Part shown: positions 27,938-36,427 of the stretch, piece by piece
Numbering within the stretch: the first letter of the stretch is position 1
How the letters are laid out: each line of letters opens with the position of its first letter
Assembly (NCBI RefSeq): GCF_900168005.1
Contig: NZ_FUYP01000004.1
Coordinates: forward strand, 166,302 to 230,301
Direction of reading: 5' to 3'
Source of the DNA: Sphingopyxis flava
GTDB taxonomy: Bacteria; Pseudomonadota; Alphaproteobacteria; Sphingomonadales; Sphingomonadaceae
DNA length: 64,000 nt
Notes under the pieces: generated by a model
Database searches by the model: none
The model's input: the letters and a program-made list of their open reading frames with translations, nothing else
What the model was told of the DNA's origin: nothing
Position numbers and translations under genes: made by a program

Positions 27938-29446
27938 ATGGAGAAGCCGCGACAGAGCCTTGCCGGCCTGTGGAACATCAGCTTCGGCTTTTTCGGCATC
28001 CAGATCGGCTTTGCGCTGCAGAACGCCAATATGAGCCGCATCTTCCAGTCGCTCGGGGAGGATATCGAGAAACTGCCCGGCCTGTGGGTCGCGGCGCCGC
28101 TCACCGGGCTGCTGGTCCAGCCGGTGATCGGCCATATGAGCGACCGCACCTGGCTCGGCCGTCTCGGCCGCCGGCGCCCCTATTTTCTGGGCGGTGCCAT
28201 CCTCGCCGCGGTGGCGCTGTTCGTGATGCCCGAAAGCCCCGCGGTCTGGTTCGCGGCGGTGATGCTGTGGCTGCTCGACGCCTCGCTCAATATCTCGATG
28301 GAACCCTTCCGTGCCTTCGTCGGCGACATGCTGCGCAAGGATCAGCACAGCGCCGGCTATGCCGTGCAGACCGCGTTCATTGGCGCGGGCGCGGTGGTCG
28401 GATCGCTGTTTCCCGCGCTGATGGAGGCAATGGGAGTCGCCAATGTGGCGCCGCCGGGGCAGATTCCCGACACGGTACGCTACGCTTTCTGGTTCGGCGG
28501 GGTCGCGCTCTTCCTCGCGGTGCTGTGGACCGTCGTCTCCACCAGCGAATATAGCCCCGAACAGATGACGGCGTTCGAGGCCGCGCGTGCCGAAGCGGCG
28601 GCGCCCGCACAGCGCGCGCTCGCCTCGCGCGACTATGGTGCGAGCCTCGCGTGGATCGCCAGCGGTATCCTCGTCGCCTTCGTCCAGATGCGCTTTTCGC
28701 TGCTCCGCGAAATTTTGCTGCTCGGCGCGTTGCTCGCGGCTTACGGTCTCGCCTCGATGATTGCGATCGCGCTCGCGCGGCGGGGCAATACGGCAAATAT
28801 GCTGTCGAGCATCGTCGGCGATTTCGCAGGGATGCCGCCGCTGATGAAGCGTCTCGCGCTCGTCCAGTTCTTCAGCTGGTCGGCGCTCTTCATCATGTGG
28901 ATCAACACGACGCCGATCGTCACCCAATATCATTTCCACGCTACCGATCCCGCTTCGTCCGCCTATCAGGACGGCGCCAATTGGGTCGGCGAGCTGTTCG
29001 CGATCTACAACGGCGTCGCAGCGGTCGCGGCGCTGACACTATTGCCGTGGCTCGCGGCGCGGATCGGCGCGGCGCTTACCCATATCGTCGCCCTGATATG
29101 CGGCGCGGCGGGCTATGCGAGTTTTCTCGTGCTGCGCGACCCCGCCCTGCTCGTCCTCAGCGAGATCTTCATTGGCATCTTCTGGGCCTCGGTACTCGCC
29201 ATGCCCTACGCGATCCTCGCGTCCAGTCTGCCGCAGGCGAAGCTCGGCATCTATATGGGACTGTTCAATGTCTTCATCGTGGTGCCGCAATTGCTGGTCG
29301 CGACGGTGATGGGACAGCTGATGAAGGCTTTCTTCCCCGGCGAACCCATCTGGACGATGGCCTTCGCGGCGGCGACGCTGCTGCTCGCCGCCGCCGCCAT
29401 GGCGCGGGTGGTGCCGCTGGTTGCGGCAAGCAAGCCAGCCTCCTAG
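27938..29446 (+). CDS. SLC45/MalY-like MFS sugar transporter
   Basis: This inner-membrane carrier probably brings maltose or maltodextrin into the cytosol with protons. The 502-residue protein has about 12 membrane segments. It begins NISFGFFGIQIGFALQNAN, a start characteristic of SLC45/GPH-type carriers such as Caulobacter MalY, with HMSDRTWLGRLGRRRPYF in the first cytosolic loop. AGAGGGAGAGG lies before ATG 27938. It follows the LacI gene. Its 3' end overlaps the convergent outer-membrane efflux gene by 4 bases. Confidence 0.9.
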   Translation: MEKPRQSLAGLWNISFGFFGIQIGFALQNANMSRIFQSLGEDIEKLPGLWVAAPLTGLLVQPVIGHMSDRTWLGRLGRRRPYFLGGAILAAVALFVMPESPAVWFAAVMLWLLDASLNISMEPFRAFVGDMLRKDQHSAGYAVQTAFIGAGAVVGSLFPALMEAMGVANVAPPGQIPDTVRYAFWFGGVALFLAVLWTVVSTSEYSPEQMTAFEAARAEAAAPAQRALASRDYGASLAWIASGILVAFVQMRFSLLREILLLGALLAAYGLASMIAIALARRGNTANMLSSIVGDFAGMPPLMKRLALVQFFSWSALFIMWINTTPIVTQYHFHATDPASSAYQDGANWVGELFAIYNGVAAVAALTLLPWLAARIGAALTHIVALICGAAGYASFLVLRDPALLVLSEIFIGIFWASVLAMPYAILASSLPQAKLGIYMGLFNVFIVVPQLLVATVMGQLMKAFFPGEPIWTMAFAAATLLLAAAAMARVVPLVAASKPAS

Positions 29447-30849
29447 GACCAGCCGCCCGCCAGCGCGCGGAACAGCGCGATCTGCCGGCGCGAAATCGCT
29501 GCATCCTGCGCAGCGAGCGCCGCTTCGGCCTCGGCCGCGGTGCGTTCGGCATCGAGCCAGGCGAGCGAGTCCGCGGCGCCTTCCTCGCGCTGCGCGCGCA
29601 CGATCCGCGCGGCCTTTGCCGCCTGCTCGCGCGCGGCGCGAAGCGCCTGCCGCTGTTCGAGCGCGCGCGCATAGCCCGATAGCGCGGTTTCGGTTTCCTC
29701 GAGCGCGCGCAGCACGGTACCGTCGAAGCGCGCGAGCGAAGCCTGCGCCTCGGCCTCGGCGCCCGCGATCCGCGCCCGCGCGGGCTCCTGATTGGGGAAA
29801 GCCCAGTTGATCAGCGGCCCCAGCAGCCAGCGCAGCGGTCCGCCACCGAAAATGTCGCCGAAACCCGTCCCCGTCGACCCGACCGATCCGCCGAGCGTGA
29901 TGCGCGGATAAAGGTCAGCCGTCGCAACGCCAATCCGCGCCGTGTCGGCGGCAAGGCGGCGTTCGGCGGCGCGAACGTCGGGGCGACGCTTCAAAAGCGC
30001 CGCCCCGTCACCGACCGGGATGGGATCGGTGATTTCGAGGCTGATGTTGCGATCGCCTGCAATGGCAGGGAGTTCCGCGGGCGCACGGCCGGTCAGCGTC
30101 GCGAGGCGGAAGAGCGCCGCCTGCCGTTCGGCCTCGAGCGCCGGAATGTCTGCCGCGCGCTGGTCGCGCAGCGTCGTGATCCGCGCGAGGTCGAGGCCCG
30201 TCGCGAGCCCCGCCTCCTTGCGCCGCCCGGTCAGCATCACCTGCCGGTCGAGCAGATCGACGATATGCTGCGCAACGTCGAGCCGCGCCGCGCCCGAGGC
30301 CGCGTCGGCATAGGCGAGGGTCGTGTCGGAGACGACCATCACGCGTACCGCCTCGGCATCGGCTTCTGCCGCCGCAACGTCGCCGCGTGCCGCCTCGACC
30401 GAGCGCGCAACGCGGCCGAACAGGTCGACCTCGTAGGCGACGTTCAGCCCGGCATCGACCGTCCAGTCTTCGCGGGACGCGCCGGGCGCACGCTGGCCTT
30501 CGGGCAGACGGCCAAAGTCGGCGCCGGCCGAAATCCCGGTCTGCGGCAGCCGGTCGCTACGCGCACCGCGCAGCGCCGCGCGCGCCTTCGCGATATTGGC
30601 AACGGCTACGCGAACGTCGGTATTGGCCTTCAGGGCATCGGCGACGAGCCCGTCGAGCACGGGATCGTCATAGAGACGCCACCAGCCGGGCGCGACGGGA
30701 TCGAGGCTGACGGCGGAGCTGTCCGCCGCAACGAACGCACCGGTCGCGGCGGGGGCCGACGCCGATTGGGGCGCCTTATAGTCGGGGCCGACCGCGCAGG
30801 CAGCGAGCGCCAACGCCGATGCGGCGGCGAGGGGGGTGCGGAGTATCAT
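29443..30849 (-). CDS. RND efflux outer-membrane factor (NodT/OprM family lipoprotein)
   Basis: This is the outer-membrane channel of a tripartite drug efflux pump. The 468-residue protein starts with a lipoprotein signal (LALAACAVGPDYKAP, lipidation Cys in LAAC). It contains two OEP repeats with the long Ala/Arg-rich helices of TolC-like tubes. It is the last gene of the operon adaptor, permease, channel, 12 bases after the permease stop. Confidence 0.93.
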   Translation of the reverse strand: MILRTPLAAASALALAACAVGPDYKAPQSASAPAATGAFVAADSSAVSLDPVAPGWWRLYDDPVLDGLVADALKANTDVRVAVANIAKARAALRGARSDRLPQTGISAGADFGRLPEGQRAPGASREDWTVDAGLNVAYEVDLFGRVARSVEAARGDVAAAEADAEAVRVMVVSDTTLAYADAASGAARLDVAQHIVDLLDRQVMLTGRRKEAGLATGLDLARITTLRDQRAADIPALEAERQAALFRLATLTGRAPAELPAIAGDRNISLEITDPIPVGDGAALLKRRPDVRAAERRLAADTARIGVATADLYPRITLGGSVGSTGTGFGDIFGGGPLRWLLGPLINWAFPNQEPARARIAGAEAEAQASLARFDGTVLRALEETETALSGYARALEQRQALRAAREQAAKAARIVRAQREEGAADSLAWLDAERTAAEAEAALAAQDAAISRRQIALFRALAGGWS

Positions 30850-30861
30850 CGCTTTTTCTCC

Positions 30862-33800
30862 TTATTCCGCCGGAACCGGCGCCAGCGCGCGGTGGCCGCC
30901 CCTCCTGCCCCGCCGGCGCGCGAACCACTCGCCGAGCGCGCGGCAAACGACGTAGAAGGTCGGGGTGAAGATGAGGCCGAAGGCGGTAACGCCGAGCATC
31001 CCGAAGAACACCGCGGTGCCAAGCGCCTGACGCAACTCCGCCCCCGCGCCGCTCGCGATCAGCAGCGGCACGGCGCCGAGGATAAAGGCAAAGCTCGTCA
31101 TCAGGATGGGGCGCAGGCGGTCGCGCGCGGCGCGTACCGCCGCCTCGATCGGCGGCAGCCCGTCCTGTTCCTCGGCCTGGCGGGCGAACTCCACGATCAG
31201 GATCGCATTCTTTGCCGCGAGTGCGATCAGGACGACGAGACCGATCTGTGTCAGCACATTATTGTCCAGGCCGCGCAGATTGACGCCCACCATCGCCGCG
31301 AGCAGGCACATCGGGACGATCAGGATGATCGCCAGCGGCAGCGTCAGGCTTTCATACTGCGCCGCGAGCACCAGGAAGACGAAGACTACCGCGAGCGCGA
31401 AGACGATGCCCGCCGTGTTCGCCGCCGCCTTCTGCTGGAAGGCGATGCCCGTCCATTCGGTGCCATAGCCCGCGGGCAGCGTTTCGTTCGCCAGCTTCTC
31501 CATCGTGGTCAGCGAGGCGCCCGAGGACGATCCCGGTGCCGTGTCGCCATCGACCTCGACCGCGGGGAAGAGGTTATAGCGCGTGACACGGTACGGCCCG
31601 GTGCGGTCCTCGAAATTGGCAACCGACCCGATCGGCACCATCGCCCCCGAGTTGGACCGGGTACGAAGGTTGGCAATGTCGGCGACCGTCTGGCGATAGG
31701 GCGCATCGGCCTGCGCGGTCACGCGATAGGTGCGCCCGAGCAGGTTGAAATCGTTGACGAAGGCCGAGCCAAGATAGACCTGCAGCGCCTCGAACAGGCG
31801 GTCGGGCGGAACGCCGAGCGCGTTCGCCTTGGCCCGGTCGATGTCCGCGAAGACGCGCGGATTCGTCGGATCGAAGAAGGTGAAGACGTTCGCAAGCCCC
31901 TGCGTCTGGTTCGCCTTCCCGATCAGATTATTCGCTTCTTTCGCCAGTTCGGCATAGCCGTGCCCGCCGCGATCCTGCACGATCATCCGGTAGCCGCCGG
32001 CCGAGCCGATCCCCTGGATCAGCGGCGGGGGAATGATCACGATTTGCGCTTCGGTGATGTCGGCGGTGCGCTTGCGCGCCTCGTTGATGATGTCGTCGAG
32101 CTTGACGCCGAGCTTCTTGCGCTCCTCGAAGGATTTGAGAGGAAAATAGGCGGCCGCCGAATTGGGCGCGAGGGTCTGCGACGGGCCGTCGAAGCCCGCA
32201 AGCATCACCGAACCCAATATGCCCTCGACCGGCAGCACGCGCTGCGCGACCTTCTGCAGCACCGCGTCGGTGCGTTCAACCGATGCGCCGGAGGGAAGCT
32301 TGGCGACGACGAGGAAATAGCCCTGATCCTGCGCCGGTATGAAGCCCGTCGGCGTCGCCCAGAAAAGGGCAACGGTGGCCGCGATCAGCCCCGCATAGGT
32401 CGCCATCACCTTCTTCGGCGCGCGTACGAGCCGCGCGGTGAGCGCCGCATAAGCGCTGCCCATCCGCTCGAAGGCGCGGTTGAACGCATCGCCGGCGCGC
32501 CGCACCAACTGCATGCCGCGCCCTTCGTTCGTGGGGGCCGCATGCGGACGCAACAGGATCGCCGCGAGCGCGGGTGAGAGGGTGAGCGAGAGAATCAGCG
32601 AGATGATCGTTGCGGTCGAGATGGTCACCGCGAACTGCTGATAGAATGCGCCCGACAGACCGGTAAGGAACAGCGTGGGCACGAAAACCGCGCAGAGCAC
32701 GAGCACGATCGCGACCAGGGCGGCCGATACCTCGTCCATCGACGTCCGCGCCGCCTTGAGTGCGCTCATCCCCTTTTCGAGGTTCCTCTCGACATTTTCG
32801 ACCACGACGATTGCATCGTCGACGACGATCCCGATCGCGAGCACCATGCCGAATAGCGACAGATTGTTGAGGCTGTAGCCGAAGGCCGCGAGCACCGCGA
32901 AGGTCCCGACCAGCGACACCGGGATGGCAAGCACCGGGATGATCGCCGCACGCCATTTCTGGAGAAAGACCAGAATGACGATCACTACGAGCACCACGGC
33001 CTCGAACAAGGTGTCCATCACAGCGTCGATCGACTGGGCGATGAATTCGGTGGGATTATAGATGACGCGATATTCGAGCCCCTTGGGAAAGCTCTTTGAC
33101 GCCGTTTGCATCTCGGCCTCGACCGCCTGCGCGGCGGCGAGCGCGTTCGATCCGGGGCGCTGGAAGACCGCCATGATCACCGTGGGATCGCCCGACAGAT
33201 AGGTATTGCTGTTGTAATCCGAGGCGCCGAGCTCGACGCGCGCGACGTCCGACACGCGAACCTGCCGCCCGTCACCATCGCTGCGGATGACGATATTGGC
33301 AAAATCCTTGGGGTCGGTCAGACGGCCCTGAGTTTCGACATTGAGCTGAAAATCGCTGCCGTTCGCATAAGGCGGCTGGCCGAGCGTACCCGCGGCGACC
33401 TGCACATTCTCGCGCCGCAGCGCAGCCACGATCTCGCCCGCGGTCAGATCGAGCGCGGCTGCGCGGCCGGGGTCAATCCACACGCGCATGGAATAGTCGC
33501 GGCTGCCGAACAGGCGCACATCGCCGACACCCTCGATCCGGCTGATGCGGTCGCGAAGCTGGGTCAGCGCATAGTTGGAGATATAGGGCCGATCGAGCGA
33601 CTTGTCGGGGGAAACGAGGTTTACCACCATCAGGAAGTCGGGGGATGTCTTGCGCGTCACCACTCCGAGACGCTGCACGGTTTCAGGCAGGCGCGGGGTC
33701 GCGATCGCGACGCGGTTTTGAACCAGCACCTGCGCCGCGTCGAGGTCGGTGCCGATCTTGAAGGTCACCGTAATCGTGACGAGACCGTCGCCGGTCGACT

Positions 33801-34047
33801 GGCTGCTCATATAGAGCATATTTTCGACGCCGTTGATTTCCTGCTCGATCGGTGCCGCCACCGTGTCGGCGACAGTTTCCGCTGAAGCGCCGGGGTAGCT
33901 TGCCGTCACGGTTACCGTCGGGGGAACGATGTCGGGATATTGCGAGACCGGCAGGCCAACATAGGCCACCGCCCCGATGATGGTGATGATCACCGCGAGG
34001 ACCGCCGCAAAGATCGGCCGGTCGATAAAGAAGCGCGAAAGGCGCAT
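30862..34047 (-). CDS. RND multidrug efflux permease (AcrB/HAE1 family)
   Basis: This inner-membrane proton-driven pump has 1061 residues, the usual length. It starts MRLSRFFIDRPIFAAVLAV and has 12 membrane segments with two large periplasmic loops. The proton-relay Asp pair is in AIGIVVDDAIVVVENVE, and the Lys of the second half is in IALAAKNAILIVEFAR. It is encoded between the adaptor and channel genes; a palindromic repeat unit lies in the 68-base gap to the adaptor gene. Confidence 0.96.
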   Translation of the reverse strand: MRLSRFFIDRPIFAAVLAVIITIIGAVAYVGLPVSQYPDIVPPTVTVTASYPGASAETVADTVAAPIEQEINGVENMLYMSSQSTGDGLVTITVTFKIGTDLDAAQVLVQNRVAIATPRLPETVQRLGVVTRKTSPDFLMVVNLVSPDKSLDRPYISNYALTQLRDRISRIEGVGDVRLFGSRDYSMRVWIDPGRAAALDLTAGEIVAALRRENVQVAAGTLGQPPYANGSDFQLNVETQGRLTDPKDFANIVIRSDGDGRQVRVSDVARVELGASDYNSNTYLSGDPTVIMAVFQRPGSNALAAAQAVEAEMQTASKSFPKGLEYRVIYNPTEFIAQSIDAVMDTLFEAVVLVVIVILVFLQKWRAAIIPVLAIPVSLVGTFAVLAAFGYSLNNLSLFGMVLAIGIVVDDAIVVVENVERNLEKGMSALKAARTSMDEVSAALVAIVLVLCAVFVPTLFLTGLSGAFYQQFAVTISTATIISLILSLTLSPALAAILLRPHAAPTNEGRGMQLVRRAGDAFNRAFERMGSAYAALTARLVRAPKKVMATYAGLIAATVALFWATPTGFIPAQDQGYFLVVAKLPSGASVERTDAVLQKVAQRVLPVEGILGSVMLAGFDGPSQTLAPNSAAAYFPLKSFEERKKLGVKLDDIINEARKRTADITEAQIVIIPPPLIQGIGSAGGYRMIVQDRGGHGYAELAKEANNLIGKANQTQGLANVFTFFDPTNPRVFADIDRAKANALGVPPDRLFEALQVYLGSAFVNDFNLLGRTYRVTAQADAPYRQTVADIANLRTRSNSGAMVPIGSVANFEDRTGPYRVTRYNLFPAVEVDGDTAPGSSSGASLTTMEKLANETLPAGYGTEWTGIAFQQKAAANTAGIVFALAVVFVFLVLAAQYESLTLPLAIILIVPMCLLAAMVGVNLRGLDNNVLTQIGLVVLIALAAKNAILIVEFARQAEEQDGLPPIEAAVRAARDRLRPILMTSFAFILGAVPLLIASGAGAELRQALGTAVFFGMLGVTAFGLIFTPTFYVVCRALGEWFARRRGRRGGHRALAPVPAE

Positions 34048-34083
34048 GGGAGAGCCCCTGTTCTGATAATTGGGTTCGAACGG

Positions 34084-34107
34084 CCCCTCCCCCTAGCGGG
34101 AGGGGGG
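34084..34107. repeat. Diverged palindromic repeat unit inside the efflux operon
   Basis: CCCCTCCC-CCTAGC-GGGAGGGG gives an 8-bp stem with a 6-nt loop, in the gap between adaptor and permease genes. It resembles the unit at 27805-27826. Within an operon it may stabilise or attenuate the mRNA. Confidence 0.5.
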
Positions 34108-34115
34108 ATGAAAGA

Positions 34116-35384
34116 TCATTTCGCGAAAGTCGCCTGCGCCGACAGGGGTTCGCTCGCCGACGCGGCGGCCTTCTCCGGCTCGGCCACGATACGGCCTGCC
34201 TTGGTGAAGGCTTTTTCGCCGGGCCGCGCAAACTGGTATCCGGTGATCACCACCCGGTCGGCCGCGGCCAGGCCGGAGCGGATCACGCGAAGCCCGTCGA
34301 CCTCGGGCCCGATCTCGACCGGCCTTGCGGCGACGACGCCGTCCTTGCCGACGACATAGACGATCTTGCGCGCCTGATCGGTCTGCACCGCGGCGGCGGG
34401 AACGAGCAGCGCGCGGGTCGTTTCACCGGTCGCAAGCCGCATGTTGCCGAACATGCCGGGGGTCAGGAACATTTCGGGATTGGCAAAGCGCGCGCGCGCG
34501 CGGATCGTCCCCGAACGGGGGTCGAGCCCGTTGTCGGTGAAGTCGAGCTCGCCCTTCCAGCGATAATCGCTTTCATCCTGCAGCCGCACCTCGACTGTCG
34601 CGCCCTTTTCGGTCCCGTCGCGCTTGGTCTTCAGGAACAAGGCTTCGGAGCCCTGGAAGGTGAAATAAATGGGATCGAGAGCATTGATCGTCGTGAGCAG
34701 GGTTCCGCCGGCATCGCCCGCCGACACGAGGTTTCCGGGGTCTATCATCCGGTCGGAGATGCGCCCGCTCTGCGGCGCGCGGACGGTGGTGAACTCGACG
34801 TCGAGCGCGCGCGCCGCGATCCGCGCTTGGGCTCCGGCGAGCGCCGCCGACGCTGCACGGACGCGGGCGCGCAGCCGGTCGATCTCGCTTTCCGACACTG
34901 CCTCGACGTCGACGAGCCGGCCGGCGCGTTCGAGCTCGAGCCTGGCGAGCGCGAGGTCGCTGCGCGCGCTTGCAGCGGCAGCGCGAGCCTCGGCGAGCGC
35001 GGCGCGGTAGGGGCGCGGGTCGATGGTGAAGAGCGGCTGCCCCTTGCGGACGATCTGGCCATCGGTGAAATGCACCGCGGTGATCGCACCGGAGACGCGC
35101 GGGCGCACCTCGACCGACTGACTGGCTTCAAACCGGCCGATATAATCGTCCCAAAGCATCACGTCCCGCGACATGGGCGTTGCCACGGTCAGCACGGGGG
35201 GCGGCGCGGCGGCCGCCTGCGGCGCGCCATCGCGAAGCACCCACCACGCGCCCGCGACAATCACCAGCAGGGCGGCGATCCAGGCCGCGCGGCTTTGCCG
35301 ACGCGGGTGCAGAAGCTCGGCAAGCTCGCGCCGGACGCGGGCATCTGCGGGGTCGGTCTTCTCGATCGGAGTATGAACGGTCAT
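34116..35384 (-). CDS. RND efflux periplasmic adaptor
   Basis: This membrane-fusion protein links the permease to the outer-membrane channel. The 422-residue protein has an N-terminal membrane anchor (AAWIAALLVIVAGAWWVL) and a barrel-sandwich start (FEASQSVEVRPRVSGAI). A long coiled-coil hairpin (about residues 110-180), the lipoyl-like return (FTTVRAPQSGRISDRMIDPG) and the beta-barrel domain follow. ATG 35384 is chosen; the frame runs on upstream without a better start. It is the first recognised gene of the efflux operon. Confidence 0.93.
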   Translation of the reverse strand: MTVHTPIEKTDPADARVRRELAELLHPRRQSRAAWIAALLVIVAGAWWVLRDGAPQAAAAPPPVLTVATPMSRDVMLWDDYIGRFEASQSVEVRPRVSGAITAVHFTDGQIVRKGQPLFTIDPRPYRAALAEARAAAASARSDLALARLELERAGRLVDVEAVSESEIDRLRARVRAASAALAGAQARIAARALDVEFTTVRAPQSGRISDRMIDPGNLVSAGDAGGTLLTTINALDPIYFTFQGSEALFLKTKRDGTEKGATVEVRLQDESDYRWKGELDFTDNGLDPRSGTIRARARFANPEMFLTPGMFGNMRLATGETTRALLVPAAAVQTDQARKIVYVVGKDGVVAARPVEIGPEVDGLRVIRSGLAAADRVVITGYQFARPGEKAFTKAGRIVAEPEKAAASASEPLSAQATFAK

Positions 35385-35578
35385 GACAGGGCCTTTTCTC
35401 TGGTTCTCTGATCGGTCGCTGCGCGCGGAGCGCAAAAGGGGGCCGGCGCCGGGGACATGGCCGCCGGCCCTAGGGAGTCGCAAAAGGGTCGTCAGAGAGC
35501 AGCCGAGGCCGCCCTCCCTGGAAAGCGCCGCGCCACCGCGCGGACATCTGATCTATTCTATGCGCTGGGTCAGCGCGG

Positions 35579-35650
35579 TCAGGGGGCGCGGCCGCCGCAG
35601 AGGGGACATGCGGCGGCCGGCCGGGGGGAGAGTTCTTTTCGTTGGGACAT
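35579..35650 (-). CDS. Possible 23-residue leader peptide with a CPLC motif
   Basis: An ATG at 35650 follows a strong AAGGAG ribosome site with a 7-nt spacer. It encodes MSQRKELSPRPAAACPLCGG plus RAP and then TGA. It lies in the efflux-operon leader, downstream of the predicted promoter. The good ribosome site and position argue for translation; the short length and GC-rich sequence mean it could be chance. Confidence 0.35.
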   Translation of the reverse strand: MSQRKELSPRPAAACPLCGGRAP

Positions 35651-35708
35651 GGCGACACTCCTTCGGCAAACGCACAGCGAAGGCCGAACAGTGAGACGGA
35701 ATGTTTTA

Positions 35709-35724
35709 TGTACTAGATGGTATA
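35709..35724 (-). promoter_or_regulatory. TetR operator-like site overlapping the efflux promoter -10
   Basis: In promoter orientation the site reads TATACCATCTAGTACA. It matches the site at 35756-35771 (TTTACCATGCGGTACA) at 12 of 16 positions, with TACC and GTA half-sites. Binding here would block RNA polymerase. Confidence 0.55.
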
Positions 35725-35747
35725 TAAGTGAGAATGCGCCACGTCAA
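35719..35747 (-). promoter_or_regulatory. Predicted promoter of the efflux operon
   Basis: TTGACG (35747-35742) and TATACC (35724-35719) are separated by exactly 17 bases, a good sigma-70 type arrangement on the minus strand. The -10 element lies inside one operator-like site and the second site is just upstream of the -35. Confidence 0.55.
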
Positions 35748-35755
35748 GGCTATTC

Positions 35756-35771
35756 TGTACCGCATGGTAAA
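35756..35771 (-). promoter_or_regulatory. Second TetR operator-like site upstream of the efflux promoter
   Basis: The site TTTACCATGCGGTACA (minus strand) contains the inverted half-sites TACC and GGTA. It is centred 47 bases from the site over the -10 element. Confidence 0.5.
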
Positions 35772-35780
35772 GATTTTTTC

Positions 35781-36392
35781 TCAGCGCCCCGGCCAGAGCT
35801 TTAGGCTCGTTTCGACAAGCCGTTCGAGCTCGGCACGCGTTGCGCCCGCGCCAGCCTGAACGGCAAGCCCCTGATTGATCGCGGTCAGCAGTGCCGCAAG
35901 GCCTTCAGGATCAACGTCGGCCGGCAGGTCACCTTCCGCCTTCGCGCGTTCAAAGCGCTCGAGCATCGCGCGCTTTGCTGCGGCGCTGCGTTCCAGCACC
36001 GCTTCGCGAATGCCCTCAGCCTCCGACCCGCAGGCAACCGAACTGATCACGCCGAGGCAGCCGTGGGGGTTGTCGGGACAGGTCTGCATTTCGAGCGCGC
36101 CGCGCATCAACCTTTCAGCGACCCCGCGGGCGGTGGGCGCCTTCAGCGCGTCGCGCATATAATCGAGCTTTTCGCGCTCATAAAGGTCGAGCGCCTTGTT
36201 GAAGAGCGCCTCCTTGTTGCCGAAGGCGGCATAGAGGCTGGGCTTGGTGATCCCCATCGCCTCGGTGAGGTCGGCCATCGAGGCGCCCTCATAGCCCTTG
36301 CTCCAGAAGACGCGCAGTGCCGCCGCGAGCGCGGCATCGACGCAAAATTCGCGCGGGCGGCCCTTGGGAGCGGGAGGAGCTTCGACTTCCAT
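35781..36392 (-). CDS. TetR-family repressor of the efflux operon
   Basis: The 203-residue protein has an N-terminal TetR helix-turn-helix (VDAALAAALRVFWSKGYEGA, then MADLTEAMGITKPSLYAAFG). Its C-terminal ligand domain contains TCPDNPHGCLGVISSVA. The same architecture is common in repressors beside RND pumps. ATG 36392 is chosen: a -10-like TATATA (36407-36402) ends about 10 bases before it, so the mRNA is probably leaderless. An operator-like site overlaps the start codon, pointing to autorepression. The upstream extension of the frame to 36803 overlaps the esterase gene. Confidence 0.9.
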   Translation of the reverse strand: MEVEAPPAPKGRPREFCVDAALAAALRVFWSKGYEGASMADLTEAMGITKPSLYAAFGNKEALFNKALDLYEREKLDYMRDALKAPTARGVAERLMRGALEMQTCPDNPHGCLGVISSVACGSEAEGIREAVLERSAAAKRAMLERFERAKAEGDLPADVDPEGLAALLTAINQGLAVQAGAGATRAELERLVETSLKLWPGR

Positions 36393-36405
36393 AACGCACG
36401 GTATA
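36390..36405 (-). promoter_or_regulatory. Operator-like site overlapping the tetR start codon
   Basis: TATACCGTGCGTTATG (minus strand) resembles the two efflux-promoter sites (TWTACCAT and GTACA pattern), most closely TTTACCATGCGGTACA. Its last three bases are the ATG of the repressor gene. Confidence 0.4.
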
Positions 36406-36427
36406 TATGTGTTCGCACCCTCTTTGT

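Larger units (their letters stand above)
35385..35780 (-). other. Promoter and long leader of the efflux operon
   Basis: This gap between the TetR stop and the adaptor start holds a promoter, two TetR operator-like sites and about 330 nt of GC-rich leader. The motif CATGTCCC occurs three times in the leader (minus strand, near 35651, 35612 and 35461), each next to GC-rich inverted sequence. A possible leader peptide starts at the first copy. Confidence 0.6.

Noticed and set aside
30265..32577. A 770-codon frame opposite the RND permease gene
   Set aside because: It is antisense to a full-length AcrB-type permease; nothing in it is recognisable.
35470..35658. A 62-codon minus-strand frame starting with GTG in the efflux leader
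   Set aside because: The AAGGAG sequence is only one base from this GTG but correctly spaced for the ATG at 35650 in another frame, which was preferred.
35383..35694. A 103-codon plus-strand frame in the efflux leader
   Set aside because: No ribosome site and Arg/Gly-rich low-information sequence; the leader on the minus strand explains the region better.
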